Shown one piece after another: positions 28,096-37,733 of a DNA stretch of 64,000 nucleotides; position 1 is the stretch's first letter, and each line of letters begins with the position of its first letter. Origin of the DNA: a virus. The DNA lies in the IMG/VR virus record IMGVR_UViG_3300046777_001715, positions 1 through 64,000 of that record; one strand, given 5' to 3'. The position numbers were made by a program, and so were the translations under genes. The notes beneath the pieces are model-generated. The model was given only the letters and a program-made list of their open reading frames with translations, did no database searches and had not been told where the DNA came from.

Positions 28096-28101
28096 AAACT
28101 T

Positions 28102-28110
28102 TGGTATACT
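28102..28110 (+). promoter_or_regulatory. Extended -10 (TGGTATACT)
   Basis: TATACT (28105-28110) with a TG element, then AAAGGAG before ATG 28129. Confidence 0.45.
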
Positions 28111-28128
28111 TTGTAAAGGAGTAAATAC

Positions 28129-28758
28129 ATGTCACTTAAAAGATGGGACGGCTCTTCTTGGGTTGTCGTAGCAGGTTCTAGACCAGGTCCACAAGGTCCG
28201 CAAGGTGCCCAGGGTCCAGCAGGTACACCTGCAACAATTTCTATCGGAACAGTAAATACTACCGCAGAAGGAACAAATGCAACAGTAACAAATACTGGAA
28301 CAGCTTCTGCAGCAATTTTAGCTTTTAATATTCCAAGAGGTGCGGTAGGAGCACAAGGTAATCAGGGTCCACAAGGTATTGCTGGACAAAGAGGAAGCAA
28401 GATCTACACAGGACTTAATGCTCCAACATCTTCTAATCCTGCACCTTCAAGTCTTTTAGGAAATGATCAATATTTAGCAACATCAACTGGAGCCTGGTAC
28501 ATTTATGATTCATCAGGTTCTGGGGCTTGGTCTCTACAGGGAAACATACAGGGACCACAAGGTTTGAAGGGTGATACAGGTGCCACTGGCCCAACTGGTC
28601 CTTCAGGTAACGTAGTGGCAAATGAACTATATGCAAAGACAGACGCTTTGCAAGTTGATGCACTACTTAATCTTGGAATATACTATCCAAAGTATACTTC
28701 AACATTAACACAATCACAGTTAAACAGTAGATTCGCTGCAAGCAGTTTCTTATTTTAG
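28129..28758 (+). CDS. Collagen-like tail-fibre protein
   Basis: 209 residues with three Gly-x-y stretches (GPQGPQGAQGPAGTPA, GNQGPQGIAGQRGSK, GPQGLKGDTGATGPTGPSG) separated by short beta domains. Trimeric collagen-like shafts of this kind are frequent in phage fibres. The C-terminus (LTQSQLNSRFAASSFLF) may be the trimer tip or partner-binding end. A strong AAAGGAG site precedes it. Confidence 0.8.
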   Translation: MSLKRWDGSSWVVVAGSRPGPQGPQGAQGPAGTPATISIGTVNTTAEGTNATVTNTGTASAAILAFNIPRGAVGAQGNQGPQGIAGQRGSKIYTGLNAPTSSNPAPSSLLGNDQYLATSTGAWYIYDSSGSGAWSLQGNIQGPQGLKGDTGATGPTGPSGNVVANELYAKTDALQVDALLNLGIYYPKYTSTLTQSQLNSRFAASSFLF

Positions 28759-28769
28759 GAGAATAAAAC

Positions 28770-31700
28770 ATGGCAAGAAGACAAATTGAAGAGACATACT
28801 ATACATTTAATCCAGTAACAAATACGATTACTGTACCTAGAGTTATTAAAGCAGAACGCCTTATGCTCATCACCAATGTCACAAAAAACACTGTCATTTA
28901 TAATTTCTCCGACCCAAATCTGGGCTATGTTTCTGTAACACCAGATAACTCTATTTCAAACAGACCTGGAACAACAATTGTCCTTGAATACAACTGCTCT
29001 TCTATGCTATCAACAGACAAGCTTGCAATTGTCTATGATGAAGTTGCAGAGACAGTTACATTTGAGCCAGCACTTTTAGATGCTGTTCAAAAGCTTCGTG
29101 TAGCACCACCGCAGTCTTTGATGGATACAGACTTTGAGTACGGTGTACAGCCATCAAAATGGGAAGCCCTTGTAACATGCAGCAATTACCCAACATTTTT
29201 CTCAAGAAATACAGGCGGAAACTCCTACGACATTATTAATATAGCAGGAAACGGAGCTTCACCAAGATCAACCGTTACAGTAACAACTGCTTCAAACCAT
29301 GGACTTGCAAATGGAGACGTAGTTTCAGTTCAAGAAACATCATCAGGTGCAACAGCAGATGGAACTTATCCAGTTACAATTGTTGACTCTACTACATTTA
29401 CATATCAGGCTAAGGGTGTTGTTCCAAACCAATCAATCAAAGATGGAAATATGACTGGTGTTTATGGTGGAGGAATCTACGACAATGCTCACATTGTTGG
29501 AGGAAACATTGGTGGATTTGGATCATGGTCTGCAATTTCAGATCAAGCATCATATTCAACAATTACTGTTACAACTCCAAGACCACATGGATTGCTTCCA
29601 GGAACACCAATTCTTGTTAATGATCTTACAAACCCAATTGGTGGAATTCAGTTTATCACAAACGTTTCTACACCAAATCAGTTTAAGTTCCAAATGGCTA
29701 CTCAGGCGGCAGTTACAAATCCAATTAATACAGTAAACGTTGGTTTATTTACAAGACCAGAAGGATATGTTGACCACCGACCATTTGACGGCGGAGTTAT
29801 TTTAACTACAGCAAACAACGTTTGCGGTGTACAGACAGTACGCCAAACACGCCGTTACTTTAGATATCAATCAGGTAAGTCAATCCAGTTCTCAACAGGC
29901 GCAATGTTGACACCAAATTATGACATAGATACAATTTATTGCGACAGCAATGCTGTTGGAATTACAAGAGTTGTTGTAACAACTCGCCAAGACCACGGGT
30001 TGCAGCCAGGCGCAACAATCAGACTTGAAAATGCAACAGTTACTGGGACATATAACCCTTGGAATGGAGATTTCCAGGTTACTGAAGTTTTAGGAACAAA
30101 CTCATTTAAGTATGAAATGTTGCTTAACCAAATTCTTCCTTCAACAGATCAGTTCCCAGGAGGAACAGATGTTAAGATTACTGTTGTTAAATGGAAAGGT
30201 GCAGCAACTCGCTGTGGACTATTTGATGACCAAAACGGATTCTATTTTGAATATGATGGAAAAGAGTTCCACTGTGTTCGTAGATTTACAAAGAAAGAGC
30301 TCTTTGGAAGAGTTAATGTTACACAGTATTCCAGCTATGTACAAGGAACTAACACAAGATTTAGAAAGCAGCTTACTGTAGGAGATCAAATTACAATTAG
30401 AGGAGCCCATTACAAGGTAAATCAAATTAATAACGATACAGAAATGTATATCTCTCCAGCTTATAAGGCTCAATCAGTTTCATCTGCTAGATACTTAAAG
30501 ATGGAAACTATTAAGGTTCCACAGTCACAATGGAATATTGACAAAATGGACGGAACAGGTCCATCAGGATATATTTTGAACCCAGCTCGTATGCAGATGG
30601 TCTACATTGACTACACATGGTACGGAGCAGGATTTATTAGATTTGGATTTAGAGGCTCAGACGGAAATATTTTCTATTGCCACAAGATGCCTAATAATAA
30701 TGCAAATACAGAGGCGTATATGCGTTCTGGAAACCTTCCAGCACGTTATGAGGCAGTAAATGAGCCAACAAAGTTTGCACGTCTTGTTGCAGGAGGAACA
30801 GCGATCAGTGGAGCAGACCTTCTGCCAACAGAAATTGCAATGTATGTTGACAATATTGATTTCTGGCCATCATCTGGACACTTGTTTATTAGAGATGCTC
30901 AAAATACCGAAATTGTTTCGTACTCATCTCTTGGGGCGTACAATCCAGTAGCTCGTGGATATCTTGTAAACATTGCAAGACGTCAACCTATGTCAATTAA
31001 TTATTCTGGAGCAATGGTTCAACTTACTGGAACTCAAGCAAATGTTGTATTCTCACCAGACGCAACAGTTCCAGGTGGAGCAGGAACAGCACAAGTTTCT
31101 GTAGCCCCAATTTCACAAGAATGTGCTCCAGTTATTTCACACTGGGGATCATCTGTGATTATGGACGGAAGATTTGATGATGATAAGGCTTATATCTTTA
31201 CCGCTGGTATGCAGAGATTTATGCAAATTACTGGTTCTGGTACATTTACAGCTAAAATTGCAGGAAGATCCGCAACAGGTGGGTTGGTAACATTAACAAC
31301 AGCTACAGCGCATAATATTCAGCCAGGATATGATGTTTCTATTTCTGGTGTAAATACAACAGCTTCAATTATTTCAGCAAACATTACAAACTTCAATACA
31401 GCAACTATTACAACTTCAGGTGCTCACAATTTATTGGCTGGACAGACAGTTACACTTACAAACGTAATTAGTGCTTCCAACACAATATTTAATGGAGTTA
31501 GAACAATTCTTACTGTACCAACAACAAACACATTTACATTCTCTAGACCAAATCCACAAAATGTTAGCTTTACTGGATTGGCTGGAACAGTAACAGAGTC
31601 TCAAACATTTAACGGAACATTCTCCGTTACAAATGTTACAACAAACACACTCATGTACAACATTTCAAACAATACTAGTTTCCCACAAGCAGTTGTTGCT

Positions 31701-32276
31701 TCTGGAACAGCCACACAATCATTTGGTTCTTCTTCAACACCACGTCCACTGGTATCAATTAGAATTGCGCCGTCTGTAGACAATGGTCTTGGAAGAAACT
31801 ATGGAATTCGTGAAATTGTTAACCATATGCAGCTTAACCTTTCATCAATTGGTATCTTGTCTTCAGGACAGTTCCTTATCCAGGGCTTCTTGAATCCAGC
31901 ATCAATTATTGGACCTTCAATTCCTAATGATTGGGAAACAACAAGAATTCCAGGAGGTTCTCTTGCACAGGTAATTTACCATGATGGAGGTGGAGTTCCA
32001 GGAAATACAATTACAAACCCTACAAACTCAGTTACAGGTGGTGACCAGGTGTTTGCGTTCTATACCGAAAACTCTGGTGGAGATAACCTTTCTGTAACAT
32101 CGTTTGATCTTTCAAAGGTACGAGATCTTGGAACATCTATTCTTTCTGGAAATGGTAGCACAACCGCTCCAGGATTCCCAAATGGTCCAGATATTCTTAC
32201 AATCGTAGCAACAAACCTTGGTGCTACAACAGGTAACATTTCTTGCCGCTTGTCATGGACAGAGGCTCAGGCTTAA
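28770..32276 (+). CDS. Giant structural/tail-fibre protein (1168 aa)
   Basis: The largest fibre-locus gene. Repeated 'ITTVTTASNHGLANGDVVSV' / 'ARSATGGLVTLTTATAHNIQPGYDVSISG' units, each about 80 residues with a Thr/Gly-rich beta pattern, occur at least four times. A central domain (residues about 480-800) is non-repetitive, with FYFEYDGKEFHCVRRFTKKE. Likely a long fibre or a tail-side protein that reaches the receptor. An AGGAG site lies before ATG. Confidence 0.75.
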   Translation: MARRQIEETYYTFNPVTNTITVPRVIKAERLMLITNVTKNTVIYNFSDPNLGYVSVTPDNSISNRPGTTIVLEYNCSSMLSTDKLAIVYDEVAETVTFEPALLDAVQKLRVAPPQSLMDTDFEYGVQPSKWEALVTCSNYPTFFSRNTGGNSYDIINIAGNGASPRSTVTVTTASNHGLANGDVVSVQETSSGATADGTYPVTIVDSTTFTYQAKGVVPNQSIKDGNMTGVYGGGIYDNAHIVGGNIGGFGSWSAISDQASYSTITVTTPRPHGLLPGTPILVNDLTNPIGGIQFITNVSTPNQFKFQMATQAAVTNPINTVNVGLFTRPEGYVDHRPFDGGVILTTANNVCGVQTVRQTRRYFRYQSGKSIQFSTGAMLTPNYDIDTIYCDSNAVGITRVVVTTRQDHGLQPGATIRLENATVTGTYNPWNGDFQVTEVLGTNSFKYEMLLNQILPSTDQFPGGTDVKITVVKWKGAATRCGLFDDQNGFYFEYDGKEFHCVRRFTKKELFGRVNVTQYSSYVQGTNTRFRKQLTVGDQITIRGAHYKVNQINNDTEMYISPAYKAQSVSSARYLKMETIKVPQSQWNIDKMDGTGPSGYILNPARMQMVYIDYTWYGAGFIRFGFRGSDGNIFYCHKMPNNNANTEAYMRSGNLPARYEAVNEPTKFARLVAGGTAISGADLLPTEIAMYVDNIDFWPSSGHLFIRDAQNTEIVSYSSLGAYNPVARGYLVNIARRQPMSINYSGAMVQLTGTQANVVFSPDATVPGGAGTAQVSVAPISQECAPVISHWGSSVIMDGRFDDDKAYIFTAGMQRFMQITGSGTFTAKIAGRSATGGLVTLTTATAHNIQPGYDVSISGVNTTASIISANITNFNTATITTSGAHNLLAGQTVTLTNVISASNTIFNGVRTILTVPTTNTFTFSRPNPQNVSFTGLAGTVTESQTFNGTFSVTNVTTNTLMYNISNNTSFPQAVVASGTATQSFGSSSTPRPLVSIRIAPSVDNGLGRNYGIREIVNHMQLNLSSIGILSSGQFLIQGFLNPASIIGPSIPNDWETTRIPGGSLAQVIYHDGGGVPGNTITNPTNSVTGGDQVFAFYTENSGGDNLSVTSFDLSKVRDLGTSILSGNGSTTAPGFPNGPDILTIVATNLGATTGNISCRLSWTEAQA

Positions 32277-32290
32277 AAAGGAGGGCATAA

Positions 32291-32962
32291 ATGCCTAATT
32301 ACTCTACATTATCTGATCAGATTAATGTATTTAAAGACAAGGTAGACGCCTTGTATGCAACTGGCACCCTAGATGCAAACTCGCTCCTACTTTTAGCAGA
32401 AGCTCTTGAGACACTATCCACAGCACTTGGTGTAAACGATGTTGTTGGAGCTACAGCAGAAGCAATAGCTCAATTAAATACAGCAAGAGATGCAGCTATT
32501 ACAGTTGTAAACGGTACAGCAAACGGTACAGCTGTTACAACTCTTCAGTCTGCATACGACACACTAAATGCTGCTTACAATAATCTGACTCCAAGAGTAA
32601 CTTCTCTTGAGTCTTCTATTAATTCGCAGCAATCAGCAATTGCCACAGCCTCAGCGCTTGCAGCTCTTGGTGGATGGAATGCTTGGATTTTGCACACAAG
32701 TGGAACAAGACAATTAGCAGTAAATGATAGAGTTCTTGTTATACCAGCAGCAAACATGACTCTTACTCTTCCACTTACTCCGTCTATTGGAAATGAAGTT
32801 AGAATTGTTGATGCAGCTGGAACTTCTGGAACAACAAACTTTACTATTGCAAGAAACGGAGAAAGAATTATGGGAACTGCTGAAAATATGACAGTTAACA
32901 CTAATTCTGCTAGACTTCATTTAGTTTATGTTGATTCAACAAGAGGGTGGAGGTTAGTATAA
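32291..32962 (+). CDS. Fibre-associated protein with coiled-coil N-terminus
   Basis: 223 residues. MPNYSTLSDQINVFKDKVDA and ALETLSTALGVNDVV are shared almost word for word with the 110-aa protein at 38757, so the two are paralogous trimerisation or adaptor modules. The C-terminal half is a beta domain (VLVIPAANMTLTLPLTPSIG), like many fibre tips. TAATG junction with the next gene. Confidence 0.7.
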   Translation: MPNYSTLSDQINVFKDKVDALYATGTLDANSLLLLAEALETLSTALGVNDVVGATAEAIAQLNTARDAAITVVNGTANGTAVTTLQSAYDTLNAAYNNLTPRVTSLESSINSQQSAIATASALAALGGWNAWILHTSGTRQLAVNDRVLVIPAANMTLTLPLTPSIGNEVRIVDAAGTSGTTNFTIARNGERIMGTAENMTVNTNSARLHLVYVDSTRGWRLV

Positions 32963-33354
32963 TGGCACTTTATAGCGATGTTGTTAACGAGACAATGAAT
33001 TTTACAAATATTACAACAACTGGAGCAACTATATCTGGTTATAAAACTGGTAGAACTGATCTAGGAACAGTAAATGGTACTGTTGCTTTAAACCTAGCAT
33101 TGTCAAATGATTTTACAGCAACACTTAATGGAAATACAACTTTTAATATTACAAACACACCATCAACTGGAGTTGTTGGATTTTCTTTGCAGTTAGTGGG
33201 TGGAGGATCTTATACAGTATCCTTTACAAATGCTAAATACCCAGCAGCTACTGCACCAGCCTTAACTTCAGGCGGAATCGATGTAATAACATTTGTTACT
33301 TATGACAACGGTGCAAACTGGCGTGGAACTCTAGCAATGAAGGACTCAAGATAA
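32962..33354 (+). CDS. Fibre-region beta-domain protein
   Basis: 130 residues. 'SNDFTATLNGNTTFNITNTP' with 'VGFSLQLVGGGSYTVSFTNA' is a small all-beta domain. The protein at 40750 has the parallel 'ANGTATCNIAAFNVF.. FSNIPSTGKAAFWQVEIKAG', so they are paralogues. Start at ATG 32962 overlaps the previous TAA. Probably a fibre decoration subunit. Confidence 0.65.
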   Translation: MALYSDVVNETMNFTNITTTGATISGYKTGRTDLGTVNGTVALNLALSNDFTATLNGNTTFNITNTPSTGVVGFSLQLVGGGSYTVSFTNAKYPAATAPALTSGGIDVITFVTYDNGANWRGTLAMKDSR

Positions 33355-33854
33355 TGTACGCACAAGTTATAGAAGAAGAAATCGTTCAAATTGTTGATGA
33401 GCAGTCTTTAAGAGAGCTTTATCCATCAACACATTTCCCATCACCAATTCTACAGGCACATCTAGAGGGCTTTGACAATTGGTATGTTGTGCAAGATGAT
33501 TTGTCTATCCCAGAGTATGATGCAAAAAATAAAAGAATTGAATTTACTCGTGAATGGAATGCGGGAGCAGTAGTAGGATCATATAAGGTATTAAATTTAA
33601 CAAAAGCAGAAAAAGACGCTCTAGTAGAGTCTAGATGGAATGAAGTAAAGTACCACAGAAATAACACAATTAATGCAACAGACTATTTGGTTCTTCCAGA
33701 TGTTTTTGCTTCATTCTCAGAATCAGATAAGGCAAAGATTGTTTCTTATCGTCAAGCACTAAGAGACCTTACAAATCAAGAAGACCCATTTAATATCTCA
33801 TGGCCGTCTCTTGGAATTGATTCTATTACAGTAAAATATAATGTGGAGATTTAA
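33354..33854 (+). CDS. Tail-fibre assembly chaperone-like protein (Phage_tail_APC-like)
   Basis: 166 residues. The C-terminal half has NATDYLVLPDVFASFSESDK followed by YRQALRDLT, the characteristic motif of phage tail assembly chaperone proteins that accompany fibres. The N-terminal part (residues 1-90) is mixed and acidic. It should help fold or trimerise the adjacent fibre. Confidence 0.8.
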   Translation: MYAQVIEEEIVQIVDEQSLRELYPSTHFPSPILQAHLEGFDNWYVVQDDLSIPEYDAKNKRIEFTREWNAGAVVGSYKVLNLTKAEKDALVESRWNEVKYHRNNTINATDYLVLPDVFASFSESDKAKIVSYRQALRDLTNQEDPFNISWPSLGIDSITVKYNVEI

Positions 33855-34772
33855 ATGCCATTTCCACAAACTAGATATATGCGAGGCGGAGCAGGCCCAG
33901 TATCTTTTCTTTTAAGACAAGTCATTACAAAAGGATACGTTCTTGCTGGATATAGAAATAGCTCTCCTTGGACAAGCGTTAACGAAGTAACACATTCAAC
34001 TGATACAACTATAGATTTAGGAAGTCCTTTAAATAACTCTACTGCATATCCAGGTGGAATGTCAGACGACACATTTGCTTATGTTCTTAAAGCCAATAAT
34101 ACAGTCGGAGGATCAAGTTCACAAACTAATCGGTACAATATGAGAACAAATGTTTCAAATGTTGGACCGTCAGCTCCATATAACGTTGCAAATGCTGGAA
34201 CAATAATGCATCAAGAGCAATCATTTGCATACGGAAAACCAGCAGATGGATCAGCAGCAATTATGAAATTTAATTTTACAACACAGCAATGGATGAGCTC
34301 TATTGGTTCAGCCGCTGGTCCAAACTCAGACACAATGTCTGCTGTTTATCACGAGACAAAAGGTTTTCACTATGGAAACAACTCAGCGTTAAAATTTGTT
34401 TTTGCAACAGAATCTCAGTCTAGCTCTTCAGTATCTGGTGTTCATGGTCAGCAAAAAGGAATTTCTTCTAAGTTGACATATCTTTACGCTGGCAATGAAG
34501 GAGACTACGCTGGAGGCAACAACCTAAGAAGATGGAGCGTTGCTACAGAGACAAACGTAGGAAATGTTGGAAAGCCAATTACAAATTGTGGCGAAGAAGA
34601 TTTTGACATGGGGCAAGATCGTCAATTCATGCTTGGAAACTATAACGGAGAGCAAAATAATAGATCTTGGAGATTTAATTATGCTACAGACTCTGGTTTT
34701 GAAGGCAGCAGCACAATGCAGTCTAAGGGAGTTCCAGGCAGAAGCTCTGCCTACTCAGCACAACGTTCTTAA
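33855..34772 (+). CDS. Fibre-locus beta-propeller-like structural protein
   Basis: 305 residues. Repeated patterns such as 'YAGNEGDYAGGNNLRRWSVA' and 'MLGNYNGEQNNRSWRFNYAT', each ending in an F/W-x-F-x-Y/x-T strand, suggest a beta-propeller or repeated blades, but only about five are visible. Starts right after the chaperone stop. Likely a receptor-binding or decoration protein. Confidence 0.6.
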   Translation: MPFPQTRYMRGGAGPVSFLLRQVITKGYVLAGYRNSSPWTSVNEVTHSTDTTIDLGSPLNNSTAYPGGMSDDTFAYVLKANNTVGGSSSQTNRYNMRTNVSNVGPSAPYNVANAGTIMHQEQSFAYGKPADGSAAIMKFNFTTQQWMSSIGSAAGPNSDTMSAVYHETKGFHYGNNSALKFVFATESQSSSSVSGVHGQQKGISSKLTYLYAGNEGDYAGGNNLRRWSVATETNVGNVGKPITNCGEEDFDMGQDRQFMLGNYNGEQNNRSWRFNYATDSGFEGSSTMQSKGVPGRSSAYSAQRS

Positions 34773-34787
34773 TAGATAGGAAATAAA

Positions 34788-35519
34788 ATGAGATATATAA
34801 ACGATTTAACGTCGGATGTTTCTGGCTATACAAAATCACAAAAAGACATTCTTCTTTACGCTACAAATAGACACTGGGGAGTTCCAGTATTTAAAATAGA
34901 TAACTTTGTCGGCGGGGCACAGTTCACACCATTTGGAAAGTTAAGACAGCTTCTGCTAGAGCTTGGTTCAAGAGAAAATATGATCTCAGATCAGGAGCTT
35001 AAAATAGAAAGAACAAAGCTAGAAATTGAATTAGAAAAAGAAAGAATTCAGCTTTCAAGCTCTCCTGTAGAAATAAAAATTCACGAACTTAATATTAAGG
35101 AAAAAGAAAGACTTCTATTAACTCAAAAAAATTCTGTTAGCTTGATATACGAAGAAAGAGATAAGTATATGATGTTAATAGATAAGTTTAATAATTCAGA
35201 AGAAGGCAAGCTTCCAGATGGCAGACTTATTATGGATATTATTGGAAACCATGAGGAAGAAGAAAGGCTAGAGGCAGAACTTTGGGGCATTAGACTTGGT
35301 GCACAAGCGGCATACGATTTAATGTTTTACGGAAGAGTTAATGGCGGAAACATGGAGGCAATTGATCAACTTCCAAAAGAAGTAAGAGAGATAGCTTTGG
35401 AGCATGCTGTATTTAAAGCAATTGAAACAAATAAGCAGCTAGACTCCCTACAGATAGAGGTTAAGAAAAGGCTGGAGCTTGCAGATTCAGAAACAAACTT
35501 GTGGGAAGAGCTTGAGTGA
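34788..35519 (+). CDS. Hypothetical coiled-coil protein
   Basis: 243 residues. A long Glu/Lys/Leu-rich helix (residues about 60-130: 'ERTKLEIELEKERIQLSSSP') dominates, flanked by a 50-residue N-terminal domain (GYTKSQKDILLYATNRHWGV) and a helical C-terminus. A scaffold or regulator role is possible. First gene of a tight four-gene unit with the U32-like and DUF401-like genes; ATGA overlap with the next. Confidence 0.7.
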   Translation: MRYINDLTSDVSGYTKSQKDILLYATNRHWGVPVFKIDNFVGGAQFTPFGKLRQLLLELGSRENMISDQELKIERTKLEIELEKERIQLSSSPVEIKIHELNIKEKERLLLTQKNSVSLIYEERDKYMMLIDKFNNSEEGKLPDGRLIMDIIGNHEEEERLEAELWGIRLGAQAAYDLMFYGRVNGGNMEAIDQLPKEVREIALEHAVFKAIETNKQLDSLQIEVKKRLELADSETNLWEELE

Positions 35520-36064
35520 TTTATTTTTTATTTGATGTAGAGGACAACGCCTCTTATATAGAGGAGGTTGGATCATGGGGCAATGTAATGGTTGGAGCGG
35601 TAGATGAAAGTCTACTTTTGTATATAAACCTTCCATCTATTACAGTCGTGCCAAAAGATGTGGCGTATGCCTGGAAATTTGCTGGCAAATACAAAGGCTC
35701 TATTAGCGTAAGAGAGAATACAGTCCCTTATAATCAAATAGACAAATCATTGCTTGAGCCATACAAAGATAAGTTTAAGTATACCTTGTCTGATTTAGAT
35801 AAAGAAAATAGTTGCCTCTTTCATAAAGCCATAATGCATTTTCTTTTAAATAAATATTATGCCAATAAAATTTTAATTTCAAACTCTACACCCGTTGAGC
35901 TAAGGAATGACAAGTGGGAGTCTGAGGTAGAGCTAATAATTAAGAAAAATAAAATAATTGCAGAGATAGAGTCTTGTCAAGATTGGCAAGAAACTGGTAT
36001 ACTAATATCTGATAGATTTGGAGTTGGGCATAATCCTGACGCCGTAGCCAAAATAGATTTGTAG
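35516..36064 (+). CDS. Hypothetical 182-aa protein
   Basis: MIYFLFDVEDNASYIEEVGS opens a mixed alpha/beta protein with a Lys/Asn-rich middle and no cysteine cluster. ATGA overlaps the upstream stop, and the next gene starts 4 bases after its end. Not recognised; the tight packing suggests it acts with the enzymes that follow. Confidence 0.65.
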   Translation: MIYFLFDVEDNASYIEEVGSWGNVMVGAVDESLLLYINLPSITVVPKDVAYAWKFAGKYKGSISVRENTVPYNQIDKSLLEPYKDKFKYTLSDLDKENSCLFHKAIMHFLLNKYYANKILISNSTPVELRNDKWESEVELIIKKNKIIAEIESCQDWQETGILISDRFGVGHNPDAVAKIDL

Positions 36065-36068
36065 GAAA

Positions 36069-37733
36069 ATGTTTAGTGTACCATTAAACCCAAAGTTAAA
36101 TGAAAAGCAAACAATTGAGTTTATCCAGTTCCTAAAGGAATATAGTAAATACATTTATGATTTTTATTTTACTTGCAGAATCCCCCCATTTACACAAGAT
36201 GCCATGGGCGACATTTTTGAGGGCAAAGAAGAAGACTATTCTTATTTAATTAATCTAGCTCTCCACATTCAGGCTGAGACTGGAATTACAGCATCAGCAG
36301 TATTTAACAATACAGAGGTAAGGCCATCACAACAAAACCTAGATTTGTTTATTGAAAGTTTTGCACCACTCTATGATTTAGGAATTAGATCTGCAACAAT
36401 ACCACATACTCATTGGATGGCTACTGGACAGATAAAAAAAGCTTTTCCAGAATTGTTTGTTAAAAACACAATCCTTAGAAATGTTTCAGAACCTAGAGAC
36501 ATAGAGAAGCTGGCTAAGGCTGGCTTTGATTATATAAATTTAGACCGTGATCTAATGAGGGACCACGAAAAGCTAAAAAGATTTAAGAAAGCCAAGCAAC
36601 AATTTGGGGTAAAGCTATCTTTGTTGGCAAATGAAGGCTGCTATGGCGGCTGTATAATGATGGACGAACACTATCAGTTTAACAATACCCGTACAGATGG
36701 GCCTCAATATTTTAATGATCCTATAAGCAGAGTGTCCTGCCCAAAATGGGATCATGAAGATTTTGCGGTATCATTAAAAACAGCCAATTTCCCACCATGG
36801 CGTGAAGACTGGCAAGAGTTTTTAGACGACCTTGGAATTGATGTTATTAAGATGCATGGGCGGGAATCCCATACAAGGCTAAAAGAAACCATGGATATAA
36901 TCAGGAGGTATGCCAACAATGAAGAAATTCTATTTGACAGCTTTAATGATTTTATTGAAGAAACTAATATGGTTGACAAACCGATTACCATCTGGCGTAA
37001 TAAGATCAAAAATTGTAAATTTGATTGCTGGGATTGTGGCTATTGTGACAAAATAATGGCTGCCAAATATGGCAACCACATAAATCCAAAAGTTGCTATG
37101 GTGGCAAAAGAATTAGTTGATTCTGTAAATAGCCCAATTGAAATTAATATTCCAGGTCTTACTTCTACTAGGGTTCAATCCCTTATAAATGGTTTAGCAA
37201 AGAACTCTTCTAGGTACCTTGAGATTGGGTCTTATCAGGGTGCTACAGCGTCTGCCGCTTTAATGGGTAATAGATTGGATGCGTACTTTGTAGACATGTG
37301 GCAGGAAGCTCCACAGGCCGTTAGAGAAGGGTGGGAAACTCCTACAACAAATACCTTGCAAGAATTTAAAAACAATATAGCTCCATACAAGGGTAACAAT
37401 AAGGTATTTATATCTAACTCAGATATGTTTAAAGTTAATTTATCAAAGATCTCAGATATTGATTTATTCTTTTATGATGGCCCACATGATTTTGAATCAA
37501 CAAAAGATGCGGTTAGATATTACTCTACAACCTTTGCAGATCAATCTATTTTAATATTTGATGATGCAAATTGGACGGAAGTGGTTCAGGGTGCACACAA
37601 AGGCATAATTGAATCTGGGCTAAAAATATTGTATAGTAAGAAGATACTGAATTCCTTAGAGTCGGAAAAAGACTGGTGGAACGGTATTTATATAGTTGTA
37701 GTAGAAAAGGAAAATAATGGAAATCACAACTAG
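36069..37733 (+). CDS. U32-peptidase-like Fe-S protein fused to a SAM methyltransferase
   Basis: 554 residues. The N-terminal 330 residues follow the U32 family (UbiU/UbiV/RlhA relatives, iron-sulfur proteins that do O2-independent hydroxylation): LSLLANEGCYGGC (Cys191, Cys195), RVSCPKW (Cys224), DVIKMHGRES, and a terminal C-x3-C-x2-C-x2-C (Cys316/320/323/326). Residues about 384-540 form a class I methyltransferase: YLEIGSYQGATASAALMGN (SAM loop), AYFVDMW, DLFFYDGPHDFES and ILIFDDANW, as in Methyltransf_24. Together they would modify a common substrate; none is known. It overlaps the membrane-protein gene by 17 bases. Confidence 0.7.
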   Translation: MFSVPLNPKLNEKQTIEFIQFLKEYSKYIYDFYFTCRIPPFTQDAMGDIFEGKEEDYSYLINLALHIQAETGITASAVFNNTEVRPSQQNLDLFIESFAPLYDLGIRSATIPHTHWMATGQIKKAFPELFVKNTILRNVSEPRDIEKLAKAGFDYINLDRDLMRDHEKLKRFKKAKQQFGVKLSLLANEGCYGGCIMMDEHYQFNNTRTDGPQYFNDPISRVSCPKWDHEDFAVSLKTANFPPWREDWQEFLDDLGIDVIKMHGRESHTRLKETMDIIRRYANNEEILFDSFNDFIEETNMVDKPITIWRNKIKNCKFDCWDCGYCDKIMAAKYGNHINPKVAMVAKELVDSVNSPIEINIPGLTSTRVQSLINGLAKNSSRYLEIGSYQGATASAALMGNRLDAYFVDMWQEAPQAVREGWETPTTNTLQEFKNNIAPYKGNNKVFISNSDMFKVNLSKISDIDLFFYDGPHDFESTKDAVRYYSTTFADQSILIFDDANWTEVVQGAHKGIIESGLKILYSKKILNSLESEKDWWNGIYIVVVEKENNGNHN

